Source: Gari tellinella
Lineage: Eukaryota; Mollusca; Bivalvia; Cardiida; Psammobiidae
Direction of reading: 5' to 3'
DNA length: 64,000 bases
Assembly (NCBI GenBank): GCA_922989275.2
Contig: OV277863.1
Location: 51,008,999 to 51,072,998 of the forward strand
Shown in pieces: positions 51,890 to 63,034 of this stretch (its first letter is position 1; every line of letters begins with the position of its first letter). The notes beneath the pieces were generated by a model. It had not been told where the DNA came from and did not search any database. It saw nothing but the letters and a program-made list of their open reading frames with translations. The position numbers were made by a program, and so were the translations under genes.

Positions 51890-52483
51890 TAGCTCGCCTG
51901 TTCGTAGAACAGCAGAGCTAATGTCATACCCCCGGCGTGAGTGAGCGTGATCGTGAGCGTGAGCGTGAGCGTGGCCAAGGTTAAAGTTTTTTGGACGGGT
52001 TGTTTTAAAGCTTAATATTTGTGCTAGGGTGCTGACATTTTGTATGGAGGTTCATTTGGGGTTAAGCACTGATGTTATGATGTTGGAATTTAAAAATAAC
52101 TTTAATATTTGTCAATTTTCGACATGTTTTGGACTTAGGTTTTTCGACTACAAATCACCAGGTTAAAGTTTTTTGGACGGATTGTTTTAAAGCTTAATAT
52201 TTGTGCTAAGGTGCTGAAATTTTGTATGCAGGTTCATTTGGGGTTAAACATGGATGCTATGAAGTTGGAATTTAAAAATAATTTTAATATTTGTCAATTT
52301 TTGACACGATTCGGACTTAGTTGTTTTGACTACAAATCACCAGGTTTAAGGTTGCACAGGTTGTTTAAAGTTTAATACAACTAGACTAAGACTCAACATT
52401 ACTTTAATAATAGTTCTAAACTGAAAATTGATTTTCTTTTGATACAAGAAGTTTTTTAGACTTAAACTTTAAACAGGCGAGCA
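51890..52483 (+). mobile_element. K element: hairpin, microsatellite, 182-bp tandem repeats
   Basis: AGCTCGCCTGTTCGTAGAAC starts with an imperfect hairpin (to 51920). A (GTGAGC)n tract follows at about 51936-51974, then two complete and one truncated unit with period 182 (TTAAAGTTTTTTGGACGG at 51981 and 52163; third from 52345). It ends AACAGGCGAGC, the complement of GCTCGCCTGTT at the start. Same parts in mirror order at 15985-17312. Confidence 0.75.
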
Positions 52484-52536
52484 TCAGGTGGCTTTGACAC
52501 CCATTTCTGGTTAAACGTAGTATGTGCACAGGACTA

Positions 52537-52620
52537 GATAGATAGATGGATAGATTTATTTCGGTAAAAAGTGTACATAACATGGCAAAGCATAATTAAA
52601 GCAAAACATACAAGAACCAT
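52537..52620 (-). mobile_element. Possible LINE 3' tail (reverse)
   Basis: GATAGATAGATGGATAGATT followed by TATTTCGG, the reverse of an AATAAA plus ATCT-repeat tail. No coding part present. Confidence 0.3.
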
Positions 52621-52751
52621 GTAATGCGCACTAGAAACCAAGGATATCACAAAAAAGGAAAAATATTTTCCTTATTTCCATTGTGGTCCTTGATTCTAGT
52701 GGCAAGACACAGAGAGTCACGGTAAATTATTATAAATAAATATCACAGATA

Positions 52752-52955
52752 CAGTGGAGAATGTGTTATTCTTTCCCAATAAACGCGTTTACGCTAAAAC
52801 TATTAATTGCAGTGCAAACAGTTTGGAGCCAGATCAGACGCCAAGCTAAACATGAAATATCAGAATTGTCCAAAAGTTGTTCTTTTCTACGTTTTAGTGC
52901 TTTGCGTTTGCGTACGTTTGCGTTTAAACGGGAAAGAATAACAGATTCTCCTCTG
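52752..52955 (+). mobile_element. A-family MITE with deleted palindrome arm (204 bp)
   Basis: TA on both sides. Matches full copies except that after AGATCAGACGCCAAGC the rest of the palindrome and right arm (42 bp) is missing. Right end CTCCTCTG has one change. Confidence 0.9.
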
Positions 52956-53389
52956 TAGTATCTTAAATTATAGTATCACAGAAGCTGAAAGTTAGTCAAT
53001 TTCAGAATGACTAGACCATGTTCACAAATTAACGCAGCAGAGTGTCAGAAACAAATCATAAGAATAATGATAATGACTAGCCTGCATGATGGACTATTTT
53101 CACAGCATGGTATATCATACTAGATATATTACGGTAAATTTGTTCTTTGTTTATAAAGACGAATTCACGTGTTATGTTTGAATTTCGCAAAAACAAAAAG
53201 CTACAAATAGTTTTCAATAAATAAGATTGGTTAATAAATTGTTTAATGAATCGTTTAAAATAAATATATTTATTGTAAACTAATTTGATATAAAAAAAAT
53301 CCCAATTTAAGGGATAAATTACGAAATACGTTGTTCATACATACTTAGAGTAGCAGGCCAATGCCTTTCCGATGCAAAACCTAATATTT

Positions 53390-53576
53390 AACCCTTTCAC
53401 TCTCAATGACGCTTTAAAGCGCGTTTGCAAACAGTGATGCGGCGTCTGATCATGACCCAAACTGTTTGAGACTATTATCGATATTTATTAAGTCATACAG
53501 CCTTAAATCTAACTTTTAAACGTGTCTTGCAGACAACAATAATGAAGCAGACGACAATAAAACGTTGAAAGGATAA
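53390..53576. mobile_element. P1-family MITE, palindrome arm lost
   Basis: AACCCTTTCACTCTCAATGA, GCGCGTTTGCAAACAGTGAT, GCGGCGTCTGATCATGACCC, AATAATGAAGCAGACGACAA. Right end GTTGAAAGGATAA. Confidence 0.65.
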
Positions 53577-53854
53577 AAAAAATCCCGAATTATTCGATCA
53601 TAAAAGGGTTCAATCGTTCTCTTACGGCAGTGACTGTATACGTGATTTTGTTTATAGACAAAATATGCTTTTCCTTGTCTATATTGTGATGTGAGTTTGG
53701 AACTGGCCATATTGCGTAGAATTTTTGTAACTCGCACAAAAATAAGTCTAACATGTCTGTCTGTAGGCATTGTCCATATATTTTTGTACGTTTTACAAAC
53801 ACTCAAGTGATAGAGATGTTGAGAACGGAATTCATTTAAAAAAAAACACAACAA

Positions 53855-53872
53855 CCCCCCCCCCCCCCCCCC
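53855..53872 (+). repeat. Homopolymer C tract (18)
   Basis: 18 consecutive C bases after a CACAACAA run; a candidate G-quadruplex or i-motif site and a likely sequencing weak point. Confidence 0.9.
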
Positions 53873-53879
53873 GCAATAT

Positions 53880-54636
53880 TGATATATTTATATACAACGT
53901 TGAGCATTATTTTAATTATTATACCAGATTTATATAGTGTTCTTTTCACACAGGAGTTGTGCGGTTCAAAAGCGCTTCACAATAAATCATATAAATGTAA
54001 CTACAAAGTGAGAAAAGACAAATAACTCCATTTAGATCTAAATTAACCTTATACCTTCACAGTGTATGTAAAATATAATAGCGTATATAACCGAGATGTT
54101 TGGCAATCTGCAACTTAAACAACAAGGGCTTTATAGACATTTTATTTTTAGCATTATGGACAATTAAAAGTTTCATGTTATGTCAATCATGTTTAAATGG
54201 TAAATGATTAATCGTCAAATGTATTGAATATGCAGGTGACGTAAGGACATTGTAAAACATGTATCCTGACTTGCACTTGGTATATTGAGAGTTCTTTCAA
54301 GATCGAAACGTTGTGAGAGTATGGTCGATATATTTCAGTAAAAATGCCAAAATCAACAAATACCAATTATTATGAATACTAATTACTTTAACTATTTGCT
54401 AGTTATCAGTGTGTTCTTTAATATATTAATTCTTTTTTTTCTTTCAAAAACGCTTAGATGCAGAGCGCGTCCTGTGGTTATGCTGTATTTAATATCAAAG
54501 TGAGGCAAACTTAATATTGAAAAATACGTATTATTCGATTTTTCTGACCTGTCGGAGTTATTTTTAGAACAGAATAGTTCATAATGGTAAATTAGACAAC
54601 AGGGTAACATCGGATCTATATGGTCGTACACTTGCG
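53880..54636. other. No gene recognised
   Basis: AT-rich sequence with no supported frame or repeat. Confidence 0.4.
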
Positions 54637-54941
54637 ATAACATGATCCTCCTGCAGCACTAGACCCTTGCGCTAACTTTACTGATATTTTATTCTTTCCC
54701 AACAAACGCATTTATATACTAAAACTATTATTTCCATTGCAAACAGGTTGGAGCCAGATCAGACGCCGGGTTACCCGGCGTCTGATCAGGCTCCAACCTG
54801 TTTGCTACTCAGATTAAAAATATAATTAAAATTTCTTAAAGTAAATTTCCACAGTTTAGTGCATTGCGTTTGCGTTTAAACGGGAAAGAATAAGGTATCC
54901 TCTACTGTACATTGCGCACACAAATTACAGCTATCCGTATC
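54637..54941 (+). repeat. Diverged A-like element with flanks, second copy
   Basis: Inverted partner of 684-975, including flanks. The A-like part has a perfect core (GATCAGACGCCGGGTTACCC) with CAACCTGTTTGC arms and ends CCTCTACTG (54907) then TA. Confidence 0.7.
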
Positions 54942-55107
54942 ATTAACCGTATGTAGAGAAAACTCATCCCTTTGAAAGATTTTGAATGTTCCAATCTAAA
55001 AATAACTCCGACAGGTCAAAAGAAAACACTAATTCAAAGCTGATGAAAAGACGAAACCAGATGATAGTAAGGTTTATAATAAATAAGCTTATTTATCGTG
55101 AGCAATT

Positions 55108-55322
55108 TACTCCTTCAGCGCCATAGTGTCGTCTGCTTCAATATTGTTGTTAACAATATCATAAAGTTAGAAAGTTAGATATAAGGCTGTATGGCTGACG
55201 ACATTTTGAAACAAGCGTCAAACAAGTTGTGTCATGATCAGAAGCCGCATTACGCGGCATCTGATCAGGATCAAAACATTTTGTACATGCGCATTTTCCC
55301 GCCATTGAAGGTGAAAAGGTTA
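55108..55322. mobile_element. P1-family MITE, decayed
   Basis: TTACTCCTTCAGCGCCATAG, GTCGTCTGCTTCAATATTGT, AGCGTCAAACAAGTTGTGTC, core AGCCGCATTACGCGGC, GCCATTGAAGGTGAAAAGGT. Confidence 0.65.
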
Positions 55323-55324
55323 AA

Positions 55325-57400
55325 ATGCTTTGATAATAATATCTGTCTGAACACTACTGTATTATATTTCTTCCATAAAAGAACAGACATATCATTGACT
55401 TATAGATGAAACGACCATAAAAATACAATACAGAATAGACCACTGGAGTTGATGTGATTTTAACGTTTGGTTTTCCCGTCTGCAAACTGGCAATAAAACC
55501 ATTTCTATACAACATTTACCACAAATGTATGACCTCTGACTCAGCCTTGAGAGATTTTAGACGCAACTTTATTACAAAGAACCACCAATATCAGCACCGG
55601 CAACGACATCAAAACAGACTCCAAAGGCTTCAAGTGACATTATACATTTTAGCGTATGCAAGTGGTATACTAAAACTACATGTACACTGATACATGGTAT
55701 GCCGATGATAATTAAACTCATTTAACTCTCATTATTGTAAACCGTTCTATACAAAGTAACAAATTGCCGTTGATAACTGTGTTTACGGACGTCATGTGAC
55801 CAATCCGTAATTACCCGCCGGGCAATTATGGATAATCGTCCCTCGAAGTTTCTCACGTGCAACATGTTGATGTTAGCAACTTAGATCTACTCAAACATGG
55901 CAGTAGAAAGTATTTGACGTCGCTGTCAAATCGTAATCTAGAACTTGAATTCTGACACAGAATTTGAGAGTCTTAACTGAAAAGGTACTGTTCCTGTTTA
56001 TACGATGATACAAAGTTCTATCATCAAACCCCAATTAGTTAATTATGTGTGTGAATTACATGACGTTGTATATGTTATTCACAAATGACAGTTATGACGT
56101 CATTATTTCACGTCATCACCAGACGTTCTTAAACTAATCCCATAAGTTAAAACGACGTAGAAAAGATCAAATTATGTTTGAAACCACGTCATATTCTTGC
56201 AGGTATACACTAAAAAGGTAAAAAGCTGGCCTAGGCGTGATTTCTGCTCACAATGGCACACCAGGTGTGTCATTAAGGGCAGAAGGCACGCCTAGGCCAT
56301 ATTTTAATTACTCAGTTATTGACACTTGTTAAAATACTGAGATTGGGTTGTGTTCTCTTATATTTAAGCCAAGATCCTAGTAACAGACAGTTTTGTTCCA
56401 AATCAGGTTTAAAGTATAGTGGGACCAGACATTAAACCAAACTGTTTGCAAAGGTTTTCAATACAGATTTACATGAAATAATGAGTTTAAGTAATGTCTA
56501 CTCTTTTTAATGAATGTGCAAATTACATATTATACGTCGATATCGATAGACGTTATCCATAGATGTCGGCTTGCAATAATATGTTTCAAAAACTCGATCT
56601 TATATCTAGTAACTTATATCTAGTAACGTATGTGTCCGATGGGTTGTTTAACCTAAACTCAAGGATATCCATTTATGTCGATGTTTACTCAGTTGCAGAA
56701 GCATACAATGTACGCTTCTTATTTGAAACTTATATCGACATTCGTTCAGTATAATAGATGTCTAGATTTTAAAAGCAGGCTATACTTTAGTGCACATGAT
56801 ATGCCAGATGATTAAATGTTTGTTAAAGCCTTAATATCTATGTATTTTGTTGAAAAAAACCTTTAAAATAAAAAAAAATTGTAACATATTCGTATTGCGA
56901 TGATTTAACGATAAATTTGATGTTCTTGTGGGAATCTATTTAACTTTTAAAATGGAATACGTACTTCGGAATGTTTGATGTCGTGTGATAACTGTCTTAA
57001 GCCAATGCATGTTTTAACAAGTTAAATAGCATGTTATTAAGTTTGTTATCGGGAACGTTTCTTTTTTAATAAAGCACCCACAGGAACGGTGAACAACAAT
57101 AATAATTTAATATACATTTGCATGAAATTATTTTGCACATCAAAGCAAATAACTATGTCACTTAGACGTTTTTGTTTCAAATTAAATATACAAAGTTGAT
57201 ATACTCTTAATTATTCTCACATATTTAACACATTCATAGTGTACACTGGCATTCGTCTAAAGAATAGTATGTGTCAGGTTGTGAGGAATAAAATGTCAAT
57301 CAAAAGACATAAAAAATAAGATATTTTAAACGCTGTATTATGGAAATAAAAATATCATATTAAAACCAAATAAAAACATTTTATATAATTTTTTATTATA
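55325..57400. other. No gene recognised except a short foldback
   Basis: Long AT-rich stretch. One palindrome at 56227-56299 and small open frames without motifs. Confidence 0.4.
56227..56299. repeat. Foldback hairpin TGGCCTAGGCGTG
   Basis: 13-bp perfect outer arms (TGGCCTAGGCGTG / CACGCCTAGGCCA), inner arms TTTCTGC and ACACACC-like, apex CACACCAGGTGTG. Confidence 0.75.
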
Positions 57401-57401
57401 T

Positions 57402-58080
57402 ACCTATCTACAAAACAGGCAAATACAAGCCCCACAATCTTTTTCCGTATCAGATGGTCCGTGTCAGATGGCATATATGCTACACGGTATTGCCGGGACT
57501 ACTTTTATGCTACACAAGTTATACACAATCGATGTATATAAAGAACAGGTGCGCGTGACGTTTCGGAATTCCCGATTTTGATGCTATTTTTAATAACATG
57601 AAAACCTTGAACTTGCTTACGTTTTCTCCTTCTGCTGTCAAACAAAAGAGAAAATGGAAGGAATGAAAAGTAATTACTCTAATACGCTTAAATGAAGGTT
57701 ATTTGAGAGAAAAAACACTGCTCAATCGAGCCGATAAAAAAATGTCGGACTTCTACAAAAAAAAGTCATTTTGTAATAATACGCACTAGCGGTTTAACAT
57801 ATGCATATGGTTATTCGGTTGAATTTATAGCGTTTCGCAGATATAGTCCCGATTTTAAGCTACTTTAAATGAAATTTATAGAAAATAAATAAATTGAAAT
57901 AAGGTATATAATAAAAGGAACATCACCACAGTGTGTGATCCGGGCTCTTGTATCAGTTCTCGTTGGCTGTGTATTCCAGATCACACTCGAGGCTCCGCCT
58001 CTCGTGTGATCTGGAATACACAGCCAACTCGAACTGAAACAAGAGCCCAGATCACACACTGTGGTGATATTCCGTTTATA
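57402..58080 (+). mobile_element. J element, copy 3
   Basis: TTATTATATACCTATCTACA, CCGTATCAGATGGTCCG and TTTCGGAATTCCCGATTTTG at the left; palindrome I at 57917-58073. The interior is shorter and more diverged than copy 2. Confidence 0.75.
57917..58073. repeat. Palindrome I in J copy 3
   Basis: GGAACATCACCACAGTGTGT.. with complement ending GGTGATATTCC; centre CGAGGCTCCGCCTC. Confidence 0.93.
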
Positions 58081-58463
58081 TCGGTCAAATTTAGCTAGAA
58101 AATGGACCCATTTTGTAGTTTTACAGGAACAGATCCTTGTGGATACCAAACTATGTGCTTTAGACATACACAACTTAAATCAAACGATATCTAATTACAT
58201 ATATAATAATTATTTGCATATTGAATGTATACAATATCGTCATTGAAAAATTACAATTTATGTTAACAAAATAATCGCTGCCAAACTCATTATAGTGTAA
58301 ATGAATAGTGGTTATTATATGTTAGCTAGGTAATATTAAAACCTTAATCCGTTATGAATACATTTGCACAGCTTTTATGGGAAAAGAAAAGTTGTACAAA
58401 CAAAAAACTTTACGAAACGCATTCCCAGTGTCCAATCTTTTTTGCACATACGATTCTTATATA

Positions 58464-58820
58464 CAGTGCTCCCTCTCTACAACGACACCAAATGGGAGAC
58501 AAACATTGTGTTCGTTGTTCGGAGGGAGTCGTTATAGGGAGGTAAATTGGCTTACATTTGCAAACATCTTGAATCCAGATCAGACCCCGCGTGACGCGGC
58601 GTCTGATCTGAATTCAAACTGTAAGTCACTCGTAATTAATTTTTTTCTGTCAAAAAGCCCATTATGTAACTTTGAGAAAAACAACAGGCGACAATTTTAA
58701 GCAGATGATATTGCAGCAGTAAAAGCGTTAGACATAATCGTACTGTTTAGGGAACTGTGGCTAGGACCGTTGTTAGGAGGGAGTCGTTGTTGAGAGGGCC
58801 GTTGGAGAGAGGAAGCACTG
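58464..58820 (+). mobile_element. C-family MITE, complete (357 bp)
   Basis: TA at 58462-58463 and 58821-58822. Ends CAGTGCTCCCTCTCTACAAC and GAGAGAGGAAGCACTG. Each end folds on itself (ACAACGAC / GTCGTTATAGGGAG on the left; CCGTTGTTAGGAGG.. on the right). Core GATCAGACCCCGCGTGACGC and complement, then AACTTTGAGAAAAACAACAG as in P1 interiors. Confidence 0.9.
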
Positions 58821-58824
58821 TAGT

Positions 58825-59890
58825 TTGTAAGTTTCATATTTTCAAATACTACAAGTATGTTGACAATATATTGCTTGTGAGGAAACAACAACCCATCATA
58901 GGATTACTACAAGCGTACATTAAGAATGAATGTCCATACAACTCATTTTGTAAGGCACTGACTTGCAATATTAAATATAACACTTTCGGAATTCATTGTA
59001 CGTTTACAATAACATGGACAACCATAAAGGTCGGGATTATGTTTATGCATTAATTTAGACAATCTCTTGGGAGAACAGCTTTAATAAATGCCTCGGTAAA
59101 TGACACAAAGCCGATATATCCTAAGTAATCTGTTGTTCTCGTTTCATCTGATAAGCAAAAATGTAATATAGCATTACCCATGAAAGCGTCAAACAGACGA
59201 CAGAAAAAATACACAATATTAGTCAGGGAATATTGATCACTTCTCGAACAAACAGCATACGTATCTGTCAACAACATCTAATAAATTGAAAGCATACATT
59301 TATTGTTTCCGTTTGAAATACACCGTAATAATATTATGTACGACCTCTTAACGTCAAAGTTTCTGATATGAATTTAGTCTTGTTTATATGTAACAATCTT
59401 ATTTAAGTTTCATTTGACTTGAGATAAACGGTATCAATTACCTTTTTCTGAACCCCTTACCAAATATTTGGAAATACTAAATCTTAATATGTAAACTAAT
59501 AGTTTATTTGGGGGGTTAATTTAGTTTTAATAAGATATATTTGATTTTTCCAAATTTAATTCGAACAACTTTTTTCAATTGGAGTATAGCTTTCTTATTG
59601 AGGACAATGTCGTTGGATAAATCCTGTAACTAATTAATTTAATGATTCAAAAAGAGGACAGTAGTGTGATGATGAGAACATGACAACATTTTCCTGTATA
59701 TTAATTAGACCTTCGGCACACAATAAACGAATTTTGAATATAGTTTTCATATTGTTTTTTTGATCAAGTCATGGCACGGCACTCTGCGATGACCTTTCCA
59801 ATATACATGTCTGACCTGTTTGCTGTAAAGTACAATGTTCTTTCTTTGATGTCGTGTATTGTTCGCATGGAGCTTTTAAAGGGGGACAAC
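58825..59890. other. No gene recognised
   Basis: No supported frame, palindrome or repeat. Confidence 0.4.
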
Positions 59891-59892
59891 TA

Positions 59893-60170
59893 ACCCCTTC
59901 ACTGCCTTACCCCAAGTACAATGATTATTAAATTTTACCGCGAAACGCGATGTCTGATCAGGATATTAACTTTTTGATACCGTGTAAGATATATCTTAAG
60001 AGTTAGATGTAAGAAATGAAAGTAGATGAGAACTATTTTAAGCAGATGACGCATGACAGTGATGGGTTTAAACATATGGTAGTTGTCTTGTTTTGACAAC
60101 TGTGACGATCATTGTTGTAAGAGGAGAGTCATTTCGTATGGAGAGCAGCTGTGGGGAAGGGGAACTGTAT
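59893..60170. mobile_element. P1 MITE joined to a C right end
   Basis: TAACCCCTTCACTGCCTTAC and AGCAGATGACGCATGACAGT are P1. ATCATTGTTGTAAGAGGAGA..GGGGAAGGGGAACTG then TA is a C right end. The core is reduced to GCGATGTCTGATCAGGAT. Confidence 0.55.
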
Positions 60171-60179
60171 TGATTAACA

Positions 60180-60534
60180 TTAAACTTGTTTTGCTGATTC
60201 TACCCTTATTTATAGTCGAACTAAACGGTCTGTCTAACCGGCTGATATTTACGGCTACATGATTGACAATAAAAGAAGCTAAGCTCGGACATCGCAGTTA
60301 GAAGCCGGATGGACCATTTACACTAAATCAGCCAAGCTTTACTTAATTGAACTCTCGGTTATACTTACCGGAAGTCCTTTTCTAAACGATGTTTACATTG
60401 AAATACATTATGTTGGTTGGTATAAAGTGCAAAATGGTCATAATGAATTTAACATATATAATCTGTAAATTAAATGTTTTTTCGACAATCTAAATGTATA
60501 GCTAGTACCTGCAAAGTAATTATCAAGTATAGTT
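60180..60534. other. No feature recognised
   Basis: No supported gene or repeat. Confidence 0.4.
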
Positions 60535-60745
60535 AATGTGGAAAATAATTTATTCTCTTTCGTTTCAAGACAAATGCAATGTAACAAACAGTAAAAAATG
60601 GCAAATATTTTAACACGTTAATATGGATTTTTTAGTGGCAAATAGTTTCGACCTTGGTTAGACGCCGGGTCGGACTACAAACCGATTTCAATGGAAATAA
60701 TGGAAAAAATATGGAAAAAAAACACAAATAAAACAGTACTGGTAA
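60535..60745 (-). mobile_element. A-family relic
   Basis: ATGTGGAAAATAATTTATTC, TTTCGTTTCAAGACAAATGC, GTGGCAAATAGTTTCGACCT, TTAGACGCCGGG, then AAAACAGTACTG. Strongly decayed. Confidence 0.4.
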
Positions 60746-60749
60746 TTAG

Positions 60750-62560
60750 CCAATGAATACTAAGTAAAAACAAACCCCAAACTGTTAGAAACGTTTTGAA
60801 ATATATTTCACACAGGTAGGGTACTAACATGTCTCGTTCAATACTTTTTAAAGTTTGCAGTCGTTTGACCTTCACCTGTAAATATTCACTATACTTACAT
60901 TTATCAACAACCAAATACCAGATTCCTTTGCAAAACATTGTTACCATACAACAACTAAAGACGATATGGTTGCAGTGCACGGGATTGTATATTTTGTTCG
61001 ACATATCAACAAACAGTGTGGGTCCCAAATGAGCGACACAATCTCTGTAGTTCTCAACTTGAAAATATGGATTTTATACAGCGGATATCTATTAAACTTT
61101 CTAAATGCGTTGTACATAACGACAATATCAGAATGTACAGAAATATAAAAAGCTGTCTGTCCGCCTTAATTAAGAAATGTTTGGCGATGTAACAATAAAG
61201 TCATGCAAGACGTTATCTATTTATGAGCTTATATATTAATGTGTTTTGTAAAGGAACATTCTGGTAATTTATATATTCAACGGGTATTAAAATTTTCAAT
61301 TTCTAATTAAATCTTATGATATGCTGAGTAATACATACTCTTTAATCAGTCCTTTGGAGTCATGATGGACAGCACAAATATTTACAAAGTTTGAATTCCG
61401 ATATCTCAGGTATCGTTTCGTCTGCTAAAGACCAAAACTGCTTGGCATCCATCTATACAGTTAGATCATTCGATTCAGGTGAGACGCAAAGTTGCCTGTC
61501 GTAATAGTTCGACCACACAATGTGTTATAGTATAACTACTGTTAGCAATATAATTGTATACACTTACATTTCGGATAAGGGACACATTGTCATTCACCAT
61601 GGCATATGTCTATTTCCGTTATGATTTTAAACATGGCGGACACATAGTATTAAAATAAGAAAGCAAAGGGTTGGCTTGCGAAACTAACACAGATTCAAGA
61701 GAACCGAATTAAGACTTAACGTAACAATTATTTCAGTCTAAGTGTCTCATTAGCCTCTTCACTGTACCTTGGAATGGACGGCGTGGTCAAAGTTCTTCGG
61801 TTGAAACTTTATAAACCCGGATCCGCTGTATAAGTGTTTTACATTGGGCATCCAAAGAATCCAGAGAACTCTGTCGATAGTAAAATTTGGACATCGCGCC
61901 TCGGTTTGCTTTTTCCGCTCCTTTCTCTCTTTTGCGTCAAATCGTATAATAGATGACAGAAGGGGACGTTAAAAAATACGCCAAACCCAACCGTATAATG
62001 ATCATACGATACTATAGGGTATATCATTGCCAAACGGTTTACTCCAATGCCACGCATTTATCGCGGCGGTTGGTCTTTGTCTTCACTGTTTACAATCAAT
62101 AAGCATTTTATTCTCATAGCATGACTAATGTGTATGTATGTATTTGTAATAACGACATATACAATGTCATAGCAAACTCCAGTCAGCAGTCAGCAACTAA
62201 AGGGGAAACGACTGGACGAAACATACCATGTGTATGCCATTCAATAGTACTTAGTTTCATCTAGAATGGTTATGTTTCAAGGGAACATGATTTATAACCT
62301 CGACCTTTAACACACAGTATAGAACTAGTCCAGGGACCGCTTTTCCCACTAGTCAATTAGTGGCTGGCTTTACTTTTAAATATGCAGTTCACACGTTCGA
62401 AAAAGGATACAATTTGTCCCCGTAGAGTAACTATATATCATTGAAGCTTTGTGTTGAACTTTAGCTTAAGCTTTACTGAGGATTTCTATAGAATAGAATG
62501 ACACTGAGGTCAATGGGGGCGGGTCTTGTCATTAAGAAAAGTGACATACTATCATTGTTT
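60750..62560. other. No gene recognised
   Basis: A minus-strand frame at 60675-61028 contains hydrophobic runs (TVLFVFFFHIFSIISIEIG) but overlaps repeat-derived sequence and has no splice or promoter context. Nothing else stands out. Confidence 0.35.
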
Positions 62561-62564
62561 TCTG

Positions 62565-63030
62565 TCAAGATCTAGATCAGACTTTGATTAAATTGGCTTG
62601 TGATTATGATTAAATCTATTTGACACTCATCTTGATGTTTTGTCGATTCCGCAATGTATAAGCTAAGGCAAAAAATAAGTTAACAAAGACAGTTTAGCTA
62701 ACTACAAACTGGCAAAGAAAGGGTAGCGAAACAAGGAATAAATTAAGCGGTAAAAGGGTTAAAGAATAATTTAGAAATGCCCTTGAGATATGTATGATCT
62801 ACGCTCCTGATGAATGAGGTTTACCGGTATCTCAAGTGGATTTGTTTGTTCATTTACGAATTAACCTTTTCACTGCAGAAATATTATAAGCTTTAAACTC
62901 TCAATCTTCCGCTTTTAGACAGTTTGATTAAAGTAACGTCGATAAAACTGTCAAACAGGTTTGATCTAAGAAGACAACGAGGTAATTGATAACTTATCTT
63001 AATCCAAACTGTTTTCGAATGCCAATGACA
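62565..63030. mobile_element. Two adjacent P1 relics
   Basis: ATTTGACACTCATCTTGATG and CGGTAAAAGGGTTAA (first), AACCTTTTCACTGCAGAAAT and AACTGTCAAACAGGTTTGAT (second). Palindromes decayed. Confidence 0.4.
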
Positions 63031-63034
63031 TTGG

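Noticed and set aside
53516..53854. 112-codon minus-strand frame
   Set aside because: Partly overlaps a P1 MITE and the poly-C/poly-A edge; no motif, start context or splice sites.
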